A DNA stretch of 64,000 bases from Salegentibacter echinorum. Its GTDB lineage: Bacteria > Bacteroidota > Bacteroidia > Flavobacteriales > Flavobacteriaceae. Where the stretch lies: positions 310,001 to 374,000 of the forward strand of contig NZ_FQVT01000002.1 of NCBI RefSeq assembly GCF_900129445.1, written 5' to 3'. The translations under genes and the position numbers were made by a program. Below the pieces are notes generated by a model. That model was not told where the DNA came from. It was given only the letters and a program-made list of their open reading frames with translations, and ran no database searches. Shown here piece after piece: positions 16,971 through 27,314 of the stretch. Each line of letters starts with the position of its first letter. Within the stretch, counting starts at the first letter, position 1.

Positions 16971-17005
16971 TTACCAAACGTAGTTGAAATTGAAAAAAGA
17001 TTAGA

Positions 17006-18037
17006 ATGAAAAAGATACTTTTAATTGAAGATGATGTGACCGTTCGTGAAAACACGGCAGAGTTGTTAGAATTATCAGATTACGAGGTGGTCGCCGCTGC
17101 CAATGGTAAACAAGGCCTGGAAAAAGCAAAAGTTGAATTGCCAGATATCATCGTTTGCGATATTATGATGCCCGAGTTAGACGGTTATGATGTGTTAACA
17201 AATCTTTCTAAGGATTCAAAAACCAGTAGTATTCCCTTTATCTTCCTTTCAGCAAAAACCGAACATAAAGATATTAGAAGGGGCATGGATCTTGGTGCAG
17301 ACGATTATCTCACCAAACCTTTTGAAGAAGCCGAGTTGCTTAGCGCTATAGAAAGTCGTATTGCCAAGGTAGAGATACTTAAATCTCAAACTAAAGAACC
17401 CGAAGAGGACAAAGTGCAAAATCTTACGGCATTTAGGGAAATGATGCGTCAAAGGGAACGTGTACAGCATAAAGCAGGGGATGTAATCTATGAAGAAGGA
17501 AAATCTTCCCTACATTTTTATATGGTAGAGCGCGGAGTAATTAAAGCGCATAAATTTGATAGCCGCGGTAAAGAGATGATTACTGAAATTTATAAAGAGG
17601 GTGATTTCTTCGGAAATTTAAGTTTTAATAAGAGTTCTGTTTATGGCGAATATACCACAGCCATTGAAGATAGTTTGTTGTATGTGGCTTCTAAAGAAGA
17701 TTTTGCCGAAATTTTAAAGCAAAACAGTAACATTGGGATGGAACTGCTGGAAGAAGTAAGCGATCATTTATTGGGGGTAAAAGAGCAACTTTTAGAAATA
17801 GCCTATGCTTCGGTGCGAAGAAAAACTGCCCGTACAATTTTACTTTTTGCCCATAAAATAAAGAAGAATCCACTGCATAGCATTAGGATCTCCCGCTCCG
17901 ATCTTGCCGGGGTGGCAGGAATAGCTTCAGAAACTTTAATTAGAACCTTATCAGATTTTAAAAAAGAGGGTCTTATAGAAATTGAAGGTAGAAATGTGAA
18001 ACTTATTGATGCCGAGAAACTTGAAAAAATAAGTTAA
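17006..18037 (+). CDS. Response regulator fused to a Crp/Fnr-type DNA-binding module
   Basis: A 343-residue transcription factor with three parts. Residues 1-120 are a receiver domain (acid pocket IEDD, phospho-Asp in CDIMMPELDGYD, switch FLSAKT, Lys in YLTKPF). Residues ~145-265 are a cyclic-nucleotide-type beta roll (GDVIYEEGKSSLHFYMVERGVIK, then EGDFFGNLSF). Residues ~265-343 are a Crp-type winged helix with recognition helix ASETLIRTL, keeping the Glu and Arg that read TGA half-sites. No cysteine cluster for FNR-type oxygen sensing is seen. It is paired with the upstream kinase and probably controls the nearby stress, globin and YceI genes. Confidence 0.92.
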   Translation: MKKILLIEDDVTVRENTAELLELSDYEVVAAANGKQGLEKAKVELPDIIVCDIMMPELDGYDVLTNLSKDSKTSSIPFIFLSAKTEHKDIRRGMDLGADDYLTKPFEEAELLSAIESRIAKVEILKSQTKEPEEDKVQNLTAFREMMRQRERVQHKAGDVIYEEGKSSLHFYMVERGVIKAHKFDSRGKEMITEIYKEGDFFGNLSFNKSSVYGEYTTAIEDSLLYVASKEDFAEILKQNSNIGMELLEEVSDHLLGVKEQLLEIAYASVRRKTARTILLFAHKIKKNPLHSIRISRSDLAGVAGIASETLIRTLSDFKKEGLIEIEGRNVKLIDAEKLEKIS

Positions 18038-18057
18038 ACCGCTTTTTTGCCATGAAC

Positions 18058-18069
18058 TGATTTCTATCA
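18058..18069 (+). promoter_or_regulatory. Putative Crp-type site upstream of the stress-protein gene
   Basis: TGATTTCTATCA (TGA-N6-TCA) is centred about 43 bases before the predicted start deduced from a TATTTTTA -7-like block at 18093-18100. It is a weaker version of the sites at 19728-19745 and 22596-22610. Confidence 0.45.
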
Positions 18070-18124
18070 TATTTGTCTCGGGGCTTTCATCCTATTTTTA
18101 CCGCAAAAATTAGATGATAGAGCT

Positions 18125-18886
18125 ATGGCTATTAATATTTTGATTTTAACAGATTATTCGGGGCATTCGCTAAATGCGGCGAGATATGCTCTTAATTTAT
18201 CTAAATCTGCTTCAAATTTTTATATTTTAAATTCAGGTAGTACAGAAACAAAATTGATGGATCGCTTTATCCATAAGCTCTCTCAGGGAAATAATAGGGC
18301 TGCTAAACATAAATTTTGTCCTAATTTTAGCAACGATAACCTTATAGATGCTACCAGGAAAATAGTTGCCGAGAAAAATATAGACTTAATAGTTATGGGA
18401 GCCTCGGGCAAAAGTTCATCTAGAATAAAAGGTTTGGGCAATAATACTTACAACGTTATAAGGAAGGTGAAATGCCCGGTTTTGACAGTTGCAGAGAACC
18501 AGGAGTTTAAGCCCTGGGAAAATTTACTCTTTCCTATAGATTATGGAGTGATGTTACACGGCGAAACCCTTGGTGTTTTTAAAAAACTTCCGCTGTTAAA
18601 GCTTTCGGTTTTTAATGTTTGGGAAATTAATGCCGCCGATAAGCAAAAACTAAACTCCTATCGAAATGAGATCAATTCAAAACTGAGTCCGCAGGCTGTT
18701 AACTTCAGTGAAATAGAGGTTGCCGATCAATTAGGGGGACAGTTTTGGAAAAAGGCCAAAACCAATGCCAATCTCGTTGTTTTAATGGCGAGGAATTTAA
18801 AAGTTTCAGAAGAATTATTGCTACATCCACCGGTTTCAGGAAAAGACGATAATAGCAGGCCACCGGTGCTTATATTACACGGTTAA
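18125..18886 (+). CDS. Universal stress protein (UspA-type, diverged)
   Basis: A 253-residue cytoplasmic protein with one recognisable UspA alpha/beta domain in the first half (INILILTDYSGHSLNAARYALNLSKS, then the ATP-loop-like region DLIVMGASGKSSSRIKGLGNNTYNVIRKVKCPVLTV) and a second, more diverged half with no clear ATP loop. The G-x2-G-x9-G(S/T) pattern is partly preserved. It follows the response-regulator fusion by 88 bases and has a candidate Crp-type site in between, so it is likely a target of that regulator. The role in stress survival is known for the family and inferred here. Confidence 0.82.
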   Translation: MAINILILTDYSGHSLNAARYALNLSKSASNFYILNSGSTETKLMDRFIHKLSQGNNRAAKHKFCPNFSNDNLIDATRKIVAEKNIDLIVMGASGKSSSRIKGLGNNTYNVIRKVKCPVLTVAENQEFKPWENLLFPIDYGVMLHGETLGVFKKLPLLKLSVFNVWEINAADKQKLNSYRNEINSKLSPQAVNFSEIEVADQLGGQFWKKAKTNANLVVLMARNLKVSEELLLHPPVSGKDDNSRPPVLILHG

Positions 18887-18995
18887 GAACAGCTTTAGTT
18901 TTAGAAATTCCAGGCATTCGTAAGAACTTGCAATATTACGAGGCTACCGTAGCGCTATTTGTCCTATATAGCAAAAAACGTACTAAGAATACGAA

Positions 18996-19388
18996 TTATT
19001 TACTGGAGCGCGCTTCGTACATTTTTAAGTATAGATTCGAAGACATTTTACGGGCGTTGGTCTTAGCGCGTTGGGCCTTTTCACCTTCGTAAAGTTCATC
19101 TATTGTTTCAAACCACATATTTAACCACACTCCAAAATGATAAGAGCTTATTTGTTCATTATTGCGTTGATCTACTTCTATATGCGCTATTTTAGGATTG
19201 CCGTAGTAGATAGCTTTTCCAAATAAATGACTCTCCCAAAAGTCGGTTAATTTATTTAAATGTTCATCCCAATCTTTAATTACCTCATTGAAGAAATAAC
19301 CAATTTCTGGATTTTTCCTTACTTTTTTGTAGAAACTGGAAACCAGCCTATATACGTCTTCCCTATTTTGTAAATCTTGCTTTTGCAT
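18996..19388 (-). CDS. Group III truncated haemoglobin
   Basis: A 130-residue globin of the truncated-haemoglobin group III. The order YRLVSSFYKKVRKNPEIGYFF, the W/F-rich FWESHLFGK helix, the KIAHIEV segment with the likely proximal His (about residue 69) and the HFGVWLNMWFETIDELYEG helix fit the group. Such proteins bind O2 or NO and may act in nitrosative or micro-oxic stress. The start codon overlaps by one base the stop of the upstream small membrane protein, so the two are coupled. Its function beyond haem binding is inferred from family and context. Confidence 0.9.
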   Translation of the reverse strand: MQKQDLQNREDVYRLVSSFYKKVRKNPEIGYFFNEVIKDWDEHLNKLTDFWESHLFGKAIYYGNPKIAHIEVDQRNNEQISSYHFGVWLNMWFETIDELYEGEKAQRAKTNARKMSSNLYLKMYEARSSK

Positions 19389-19669
19389 TAAAAAATGTTT
19401 AAAAGAATAAATATAGTGGAAACTACCAGGCTTAATATAAGTGTATTGAGTATAATTTTTGGTCTAAGCTGTAATAAAACTACTGCGTTGAATCCCATAC
19501 ACACGCTTACCACCAAAAAAAGTTCGAACATATACAAAAAGCTATGCCCGCTCTCAAGAATAAACATCGCAGCGACAGAGCCAAGACAGCTGGATGCGAT
19601 AATTCCTATCGTAGAATGCCCCAGACTCATCTTTTCAAAGTCTGACAATATATTTTTATAAAGTTTCAT
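19388..19669 (-). CDS. Small three-helix membrane protein, coupled to the globin
   Basis: A 93-residue protein with about three hydrophobic segments (TIGIIASSCLGSVAAMFILE, then YMFELFLVVSVCMGFNAVVLL and IILNTLILSLVVSTIFILL). I do not recognise the family. It is translationally coupled to the truncated haemoglobin by a one-base overlap and shares the palindromic Crp-type site upstream, so a role in globin-linked redox or NO physiology is plausible. The antisense frame here is a shadow. Confidence 0.75.
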   Translation of the reverse strand: MKLYKNILSDFEKMSLGHSTIGIIASSCLGSVAAMFILESGHSFLYMFELFLVVSVCMGFNAVVLLQLRPKIILNTLILSLVVSTIFILLNIF

Positions 19670-19727
19670 GATGCCTAGTTTTTCATTTAAAAATCTTTGT
19701 AAAATTATTGAAAAACTGCAGGCGGTT

Positions 19728-19745
19728 TTATGACCTCAATCATAA
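19728..19745 (-). promoter_or_regulatory. Perfect Crp-type palindrome upstream of the globin operon
   Basis: TTATGA-N6-TCATAA, 18 bases, perfect in both half-sites. Its centre lies about 43 bases upstream of the predicted transcription start (a TAATTTTA -7-like block at 19700-19707 on the minus strand). This is the class-II activator position for Crp/Fnr proteins. Confidence 0.65.
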
Positions 19746-19952
19746 ACAAAAAGTGGCTGTCTCAAAAGTAAAATCCTTGCAATGACAAGTCAAAGTGCTT
19801 TTTAGATAGTCACTTATTCTTAAAATATTATCGTTTTTACTTAATTAAAACAGTTAAATGCATGCTTCATAAAATCTTGATGGGCTATAGAAATAAGAAG
19901 TAGGACTTTATGTAAGGTTTACGAAGATGACATCCTTAGGATTTATATAATG

Positions 19953-20528
19953 TTAGGTTTGAATATTCAGGTTAAAATTGATTTCAATTTCTTCTTCCAA
20001 TACAATAAGACCAAATATTTTACTGGGTGCTTCCAGATTAAAATCTTTAATGTTGAGCTGTAGATTGCCTTTAAAGCGAAGTTGATTTTCCCATGAAACT
20101 TCTATGGGAAATTTATAATCGTTTTCTATCCCGGCGATGGTAAAACTTAAGGTAACCACGGCATCTTCACCGCGACTCATATCTATTTTTTTTACCGTTA
20201 AAAAAATTGCCGGATATTCTTCTGTTTTGAGAAGTTTGTGGAAGTCTTTATTTATTTTCCTGTTTCCGCAGTCAAAATATTTGTTTTCCAAGGGAAGTAC
20301 ACTGTTTTTAAAATGAAGAACACGGTCCTTATCTGTATAATGTACCTCAAAAGCTTGCTTTTTGAAACTCAGTACATTAAAATCACAATCGAAAGTATTG
20401 ATATTGGTAGTTCCTGAAATACTTAGGCTACTATTGGGTAAAATTGTAACCTCCCGGGTTTGTATATTTTGTGCCTGGACCGAAAGTCCCAGGGTGAAAA
20501 ACAGCAATATGTTAAAAATGGTCTTCAT
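19953..20528 (-). CDS. YceI-family periplasmic protein
   Basis: A 191-residue exported protein: signal MKTIFNILLFFTLGLSVQAQ, then a lipocalin-like barrel with SISGTTNINTFDCDFN, the central VLHFKNSVLPLEN strand and the FTIAGIENDYKFPIEVSW strand. YceI proteins bind polyisoprenoid chains; this diverged copy lacks some of the usual residues (the SKFGTI block is IFGLIVLEEEIEI). It lies downstream of the porin and YceI pair but beyond a strong terminator, so it probably has its own promoter. Confidence 0.85.
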   Translation of the reverse strand: MKTIFNILLFFTLGLSVQAQNIQTREVTILPNSSLSISGTTNINTFDCDFNVLSFKKQAFEVHYTDKDRVLHFKNSVLPLENKYFDCGNRKINKDFHKLLKTEEYPAIFLTVKKIDMSRGEDAVVTLSFTIAGIENDYKFPIEVSWENQLRFKGNLQLNIKDFNLEAPSKIFGLIVLEEEIEINFNLNIQT

Positions 20529-20615
20529 ATATTTCTAATTTTAAATCCTCTACGTAAAGAAGAATAAAAAATAGCTTTACAATCGTAATTTCTAAGCTAA
20601 AAAATGAGTTTGATA

Positions 20616-20660
20616 AGAAAAAAAGCCCCGGCAAATATCTTTTGGATACTAACCGGGGCT
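20616..20660 (-). terminator. Terminator of the YceI-porin operon
   Basis: AGCCCCGG at 20624-20631 pairs with CCGGGGCT at 20653-20660; on the minus strand a T run follows the stem. It lies 10 bases after the porin stop. Confidence 0.9.
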
Positions 20661-20670
20661 CATCACTCAC

Positions 20671-21930
20671 TTAAAAACTAATCGCTGCTTCAAGCATAAG
20701 TCCTTCAAAGTTTCCTTCGTGTAGAATTGTTCCTGGGTTAAAGCCGTTGTAGTCCTGTGTTACATACTCTACTTTGGCCAATACATTTTTGGTTAAGAAC
20801 CAACCTGCACTTACCTGATATCTGGTAATGTCTATATCGTTCCCACCTATCTCAGTTCCTTCAACAGTGTTATATCTACCGCCTATGAAGAAATTTTCAT
20901 TATTTCCAAACCTGTAAACAAGATCTGCTGCAATTTGGTCAAAATCCCTATCGCTGGCTTCATCGGTGGCTTTTCCACTAGCTCTTTCATAAGTTCCGAA
21001 GAATTCTAAACCTTTATACTTTACAAAAGGGTTAATCATAAAAGAAGTAAGTTCGTTTCTAAGGTTGGGGTTGTAACGTCCAGACCTAAAGTTTCCACTT
21101 GAAGTTGCTTCTGGGTTTTCCAAAACCATATAATATCTCGATCCTGCTCTATCCCCGGCATAAAGATAAGCGTTGGCAGATTTACCTGTGTGGTAAAGAG
21201 ATCCTGTTAATCTCACCCTTAAATCTTCAGCCACATAATTGTCATAGCCTATTTTGGCAAGGAATGAGGCTTCAGTAGTTCCCGGGTTATCTACGGCCTG
21301 GTTTAATTTTCCATTAGACAATCCAAGCATTCCTAAAAATCCACGGTCACGGTAGTAAACCTCTGCACCAACTTCTGTAGTGAAAGCATCCATTATATAG
21401 TTACCAACAAATGGGTTATGCATAGCCTGGGCGTTGTCTGATCTTCTAAAGTGCGCATCACCATAGTTGTTTTCCATATGTCCTATTTTTAAGGTCACTT
21501 TTTTCATAAGATCTTCCAGGAAGCCTTCTTTTACAAACTCCAATTTATCTACCTGAATGTACCCGCCTTTTACATAAGGTTCTGGGTGGTGACGAGAAGA
21601 TAAATAAGTCCTAAGGTGCATTCTTAAACCGTCATATAAAACCACGTCCAGGTCTAAGTTGGCCGTTGCCAGGTTAAAGTTATCGCCAATTTCTTTTAAG
21701 GGTTGGCCAGAGTTTTCGTGATCTATGGCCTGAAATTGAATAGTAGATGAACCACCAATTCTCACATGCACGCCATCGAAATCTGTAAGGGTATCTTTTG
21801 GCGCTTCAAACACATTAATGCCGCGTTTGTCTGGAAGCCTGTAGTTATCCAGGTCCCTGTCCTGAGCTTGGATTTGTAAACCAAAGAGAACAAATGCAAT
21901 TAAGCCGAGATATTTGATTGAATTTTTCAT
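20671..21930 (-). CDS. Outer-membrane porin (phosphate-selective OprO/OprP-like fold)
   Basis: A 419-residue beta-barrel with signal MKNSIKYLGLIAFVLFGLQIQA. The body has the periodic aromatic beta-strands of general porins and the motifs LATANLDLDVVLYDGLRMHLRTYLSSRHH, GHMENNYGDAHFRRSDN and the terminal AKVEYVTQDYNGF...EAAISF, with a C-terminal Phe as outer-membrane assembly signal. It resembles Bacteroidota porins annotated as phosphate-selective, but specificity cannot be read. It is downstream of the YceI gene by 25 bases, so the two form one unit, with a strong terminator after it. Confidence 0.88.
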   Translation of the reverse strand: MKNSIKYLGLIAFVLFGLQIQAQDRDLDNYRLPDKRGINVFEAPKDTLTDFDGVHVRIGGSSTIQFQAIDHENSGQPLKEIGDNFNLATANLDLDVVLYDGLRMHLRTYLSSRHHPEPYVKGGYIQVDKLEFVKEGFLEDLMKKVTLKIGHMENNYGDAHFRRSDNAQAMHNPFVGNYIMDAFTTEVGAEVYYRDRGFLGMLGLSNGKLNQAVDNPGTTEASFLAKIGYDNYVAEDLRVRLTGSLYHTGKSANAYLYAGDRAGSRYYMVLENPEATSSGNFRSGRYNPNLRNELTSFMINPFVKYKGLEFFGTYERASGKATDEASDRDFDQIAADLVYRFGNNENFFIGGRYNTVEGTEIGGNDIDITRYQVSAGWFLTKNVLAKVEYVTQDYNGFNPGTILHEGNFEGLMLEAAISF

Positions 21931-21955
21931 AGTTACGATTTTTAAAATTGAATAA

Positions 21956-22543
21956 TTATTTAGTGAATGATGAATTAAATTTTACAGTTACTTCCTCACC
22001 GGTTTTAATGGTGCCAAACATAGCTGTTGGAGGATCTACCTTATAGTGGGTCATATTAATTTTTTGTTCCCCATTTATTTTAAGTTTATTTCCCTTTACA
22101 GTAGCCGTGAAGCTAACCGGAACCTGTTTGCTTACGCCGGCAATTTTTAGACTAGCCAAACCTTCTACGGTATAGGAGTTATTAGCACCGGCTGAGATGT
22201 TTTTGACTTTATCGAGGCTAAATTCAATATTTTTATGCTTTTTAGTATCCAGTGCTTTATAGGCATTTTTATTCATTCCGCCTTTTCCACTATCCAGGCT
22301 CTCTGCAAGCACGCTAACTTGAAGCTTGCTAATTTCAGTTAACTTGCCATCTTGCATTTTGAGTATGGCCATCCCCTGCTTGGAGTCTGTTTTCATTTCC
22401 CAATCGTGGATATTTGAGGTTCCTTCAACAATTATTTCTGAAGAAGGATCCATTTTGAAATTTTGAGCAAAAAGACTTCCAGTGGTGAAGAGCATAAAAA
22501 TCACTCCGGTAAACAGTACTTTGTATGATTTAAAAAAGTTCAT
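21956..22543 (-). CDS. YceI-family periplasmic protein
   Basis: A 195-residue exported YceI protein. The signal is MNFFKSYKVLFTGVIFMLFTTGSLFA. The lipocalin-like domain shows SEIIVEGTSNIHDWEMKTD, NIEFSLDKVK, VEGLASLKIAGVSKQVPVSFTA and HYKVDPPTAMFGTIKTGEEVTVKF, all standard. YceI proteins bind isoprenoid or quinone-like lipids in the periplasm. First gene of the YceI-porin unit, with a Crp-type half-palindrome upstream. Confidence 0.92.
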   Translation of the reverse strand: MNFFKSYKVLFTGVIFMLFTTGSLFAQNFKMDPSSEIIVEGTSNIHDWEMKTDSKQGMAILKMQDGKLTEISKLQVSVLAESLDSGKGGMNKNAYKALDTKKHKNIEFSLDKVKNISAGANNSYTVEGLASLKIAGVSKQVPVSFTATVKGNKLKINGEQKINMTHYKVDPPTAMFGTIKTGEEVTVKFNSSFTK

Positions 22544-23007
22544 AATATTAGGTTTTTAAGTTTGGTACAAAGATGGGGAATGAATGCTGAGTTATTTATG
22601 AGGAAAATCAGGTTTACTGAAGTTTTTTTAACGATAAATTATGATTGTGTTATTTGTATTCTGCTGTTTATTAGTAGGTTGTGATTAATATAACGTTTTC
22701 GTAGAGCCAAATTAAGTCTAAATAAGCTTATTGATTTTTGGGTAAATTAGACCTTATGATTGGTAAGAAACAGGCTTAAAAATTAGAAGCCAATAATTAA
22801 TATCACTTTAGAAAAAACTAAGGCTATTCTTTTTGGTATATAAAATCATGAAGACAGCTAGAGCCAAAAAATGGAGATTACTTGGCTTTGGAGAATGGTA
22901 AAAGCCCATATCCAAGACAGGAGAGGATTAGTATTGATATATCTGTACAAAGTATAGCTTTTTGATTTGCTCCAAGTAAAGATTACCGAAAAGCTCAAAA
23001 CGATCAG
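22544..23007. promoter_or_regulatory. Intergenic region upstream of the YceI-porin unit
   Basis: On the minus strand a CATCTTTG -7-like block (22568-22575) lies near the YceI start, and TTATGA-GGAAAA-TCA at 22596-22610 is centred about 42 bases upstream of the predicted start. The rest, toward ftsX, has only a weak hairpin (GAGCCAA/TTGGCTT near 22861-22886); no coding frame is supported. Confidence 0.5.
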
Positions 23008-23886
23008 TTAGTAATAAAGCTCGTCTGTTTTTAGGTTTAGAAATCGGGAAGTAGCGAAGTACGTGCTAAGCCAGGTGATGATGATGCCTATAAGAAATAC
23101 TCCTAGAAAGAGACCTACCAGCAGGTTAACATCAGCCGTTAGCTGAAGTTGGGGAAAACTGTTATCCAGGTAGAAAAGCATCGCTGCCATCCCAATTAAG
23201 GCAAGAACAGCGCCAATAATGCCCAGTTTAATGCTTTGCCAAATAAAAGGGCGACGTATAAAGCCTTTTGTGGCGCCCACCATTTGCATGGTTTTGATGA
23301 TAAATCGCTTAGAATAAACCGAAAGTCTTATGGAGCTGTTAATAAGCAGTACAGCAATAAATGTAAAGACTCCGCTGGCAATAAGTACCCAAAAGCTAAT
23401 TTTTTGTACGTTTTCGTTTAAAAGTGCAATTAAAGGTTTGTCATACACCACCTCATCTACAAAGCCTTTTTCAGTGAGGTCTGTCGCGATTTTATCTACC
23501 TGCTCACCAGAAACAAAATCGGCGTTCATATAAACATCTATGGAGTTTTGCAGCGGATTGTAACCTAAGAAGTCCATAAAATCTTCCCCAATCTCCTCGC
23601 TGTGCTTTTTGGCCGCTTCTTCTTTAGAGACATAGTTGGTAGATTTAGTATAATCTGCCATCGCGAGGCTTTTCTTAAGCTGTTCGATCTCTACTTCCTT
23701 AGCCGAATCTTCCAAATAAACGGTAAGGGCAATTTGCTCCTTAAAGTGATCGGCTACTTTTTTAGTATTTAAAACCAATAATCCCAACATTCCCAATAAA
23801 AAAAGTACTAAAGCAATACTAATCACTACCGAGAAATAGGACGATATCAACCGGCGTTTTTGGTACTTTTCAAAAGATGTGCTCAT
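23008..23886 (-). CDS. ftsX: Cell-division permease FtsX
   Basis: A 292-residue inner-membrane protein. The layout is one N-terminal helix (SVVISIALVLFLLGMLGLLVL), a periplasmic domain of about 125 residues, then three helices, as expected of FtsX. The periplasmic part contains FKEQIALTVYLEDSAKEVEIEQL and DFLGYNPLQNSIDVYM, and the cytoplasmic loop RFIIKTMQMVGATKGFIRRPFIWQ is the family signature. With FtsE it controls periplasmic cell-wall hydrolases. ftsE is not adjacent, which is usual in Bacteroidota. Downstream is a gap rather than the neighbours often seen with ftsX. Confidence 0.93.
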   Translation of the reverse strand: MSTSFEKYQKRRLISSYFSVVISIALVLFLLGMLGLLVLNTKKVADHFKEQIALTVYLEDSAKEVEIEQLKKSLAMADYTKSTNYVSKEEAAKKHSEEIGEDFMDFLGYNPLQNSIDVYMNADFVSGEQVDKIATDLTEKGFVDEVVYDKPLIALLNENVQKISFWVLIASGVFTFIAVLLINSSIRLSVYSKRFIIKTMQMVGATKGFIRRPFIWQSIKLGIIGAVLALIGMAAMLFYLDNSFPQLQLTADVNLLVGLFLGVFLIGIIITWLSTYFATSRFLNLKTDELYY

Positions 23887-24109
23887 AGGGCGACCTTAGA
23901 TTTTTTGTAAAAATAAAAAAGATAATCTTGCAATATGTTTAAAACGTCTAAAGTTTAAAAAAATTAGCGAACTCAGTAATTTTTCAGCACCTAAAACCTT
24001 ATTTAATTCCCATTATTTTTGAAACAGCGTGGAGTGCTGCTAGTTCAACATGGAAAAACGCCAGTAGCAAAATTGAATTCATTAATTTTATGCTTCAAAA
24101 TTGGATACT

Positions 24110-25036
24110 ATGGAAATTTTAATCTTCGGAAGTGGGGGTGTGGGTGGTTATTTTGGCGGAAAACTCGCCAATGCAGGTTTTGATGTAACAATGATCGCCC
24201 GTGGAAAACACCTGGAAGCAATTAAGGAAAATGGACTCGAAGTAGAGAGCATTAATGGAAATTTTAAAGTGCAGCCAAAGTTAGTGACCAGCGATTTGGC
24301 AGAAGTGCCTACGCCAGACCTTATAATCCTGGGCGTGAAATCCTGGCAGCTTAAAAACGTAGCGCTTCAGTTGAAACCCATTATTACTTCAGAAACAATG
24401 ATTTTACCCTTGCAAAACGGTGCTAATAATGCAGAAGAGCTTTTGGAAATCTTTCCGAAGAAAAATATACTGGCAGGACTTTGCCATCTTATCTCTTTTA
24501 TGGAAAAACCCGGTAAGATAAAACACGTTGCTTTTGATCCCCGTATAACTTTTGGCGAGGTAGATAATTCTAAAACTAAAAGGATAGAAGCTCTTAAAAC
24601 TATTTTTGACAAAGCTGAAATCACTAATAATAATCCGGAAAATATCCAGGTGGAAATCTGGAAAAAATTCTTGTTTATTGCCACAATAAGTGGGATTGGT
24701 GGTTTAACACGGGTTTCAATCGATAAAATAAGGGAGCGGGAATATTTGTTTGAACTTATGCAAAAAACCGCTAGTGAAATTAAGGCAGTGGCCAATGCAA
24801 AGGGAATTCCTATAGAAGAAAAACACCTCAATCAAACCTTTGAAATTATTAAAAATCAAGCTGAAGATACTACTGCTTCTACCCAACGGGACATTATGGC
24901 CGGCAAAGCCTCAGAATTAGAGAATTTTAATGGGTTTATTGTAAAAGAAGGCGAAAAACTAAAAGTGCCTACTCCTGTAAATAAAATGCTTTATGAGCTT
25001 TTATTGCCTATGGAGCGAGAAGCAAGGAAAAAGTAA
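24110..25036 (+). CDS. Ketopantoate reductase family protein (PanE/ApbA)
   Basis: A 308-residue NADPH-dependent reductase, taken from the ATG at 24110 rather than the in-frame TTG at 24101. It starts with the Rossmann loop ILIFGSGGVGGYFGGKLA, contains VKSWQL and PLQNGANNAEEL (the substrate-domain NG pattern), and the catalytic-Lys region EIWKKFLFIATISGIGGLTR, then the C-terminal TASTQRDIMAGKASELENFNGFIV helix, all typical of PanE. It likely makes pantoate for CoA, or reduces another 2-oxo acid if a second panE exists elsewhere. Confidence 0.87.
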   Translation: MEILIFGSGGVGGYFGGKLANAGFDVTMIARGKHLEAIKENGLEVESINGNFKVQPKLVTSDLAEVPTPDLIILGVKSWQLKNVALQLKPIITSETMILPLQNGANNAEELLEIFPKKNILAGLCHLISFMEKPGKIKHVAFDPRITFGEVDNSKTKRIEALKTIFDKAEITNNNPENIQVEIWKKFLFIATISGIGGLTRVSIDKIREREYLFELMQKTASEIKAVANAKGIPIEEKHLNQTFEIIKNQAEDTTASTQRDIMAGKASELENFNGFIVKEGEKLKVPTPVNKMLYELLLPMEREARKK

Positions 25037-25130
25037 TAAACTACCACGTGGTATTATAAAAGAGGCTTATTTTGATTTCGAGGCATCACGGTAGCTATCG
25101 GGACGGAGCATTTAAATCTCGATTATCGAG
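25037..25130 (-). repeat. ~100-bp interspersed repeat, copy B
   Basis: On the minus strand it runs from CTCGATAATCGAGATTTAAA through CCCGATAGCTACC, GCCTCGAAATCAAAATAA and TATAATACCACGTGG, matching copies A (34571-34682) and C (53236-53346). It starts directly after the stop of the ketopantoate-reductase gene. Confidence 0.72.
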
Positions 25131-25134
25131 TAAA

Positions 25135-25208
25135 AATGCCGGCATCTGGGGGGAAGCGTTTTAACCCTACTCAATTCGCTACAGTACCCAGATGCGGCAT
25201 TCTTTTTA
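25135..25208 (+). terminator. Large hairpin after the ketopantoate-reductase gene
   Basis: AATGCCGGCATCTGGG at 25135-25150 pairs with CCCAGATGCGGCATT at 25187-25201, followed by CTTTTTATT. It may terminate the ketopantoate-reductase message, although the loop is long. Confidence 0.5.
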
Positions 25209-25217
25209 TTAATGGTA

Positions 25218-25480
25218 AATCTTTCACAATTTCCATAAATGCGGATTCTTGTGAACATCAAATCTTTCCCGCAACTCTTTAAAGCGTTGTTTAATGCTGT
25301 TTTAATTCGTCTTCTAATTTACTTCAAAAGTAAGTCTTCGAAACTGATAAAAAATACGGTTTTCCGTAATCCAAGGTTTTATTTTTCCTGTCATGTCTTC
25401 AGAAAGAATAATGTTGCTTCTGCATTTAAATTCATATTTTCCAGTAGAAATTATATTAGAAGTATAAATAGTTAATCAGA
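25218..25480 (-). pseudogene. Degraded gene remnant, family unknown
   Basis: On the minus strand two adjacent stretches look like protein but sit in different frames and have no shared start. The first reads ...KYEFKCRSNIILSED, MTGKIKPWITENRIFYQFRR, then a stop. The second, about 70 bases further on, reads KQRFKELRERFDVHKNPHLW, then KL and a stop. The composition fits decaying coding DNA rather than random sequence. I do not recognise the family. Confidence 0.35.
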
Positions 25481-27193
<1,713 letters not shown>

Positions 27194-27213
27194 AGTTTTA
27201 AACTCCAAACAAT

Positions 27214-27249
27214 AAAGCCGCGATATATGCTCCATGTCGCGGTTTTTTT
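27214..27249 (+). terminator. Terminator of the monooxygenase gene
   Basis: CCGCGA at 27218-27223 pairs with TCGCGG at 27237-27242, followed by seven T. Confidence 0.85.
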
Positions 27250-27314
27250 ATCGGTAATTCTTGGAAAAGTGCAAAGCAGTTCGAAATAAAAAGAAGATAT
27301 TTGCAACCTGAAAC

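Noticed and set aside
24367-24831. 154-codon minus-strand frame inside the ketopantoate-reductase gene
   Set aside because: It is a shadow of the panE-like gene, which carries all motifs.
25239-25475. 78-codon plus-strand open frame in the gap before the monooxygenase
   Set aside because: Composition is Lys/Phe/Ser-rich without family features, and the opposite strand shows better protein-like fragments.
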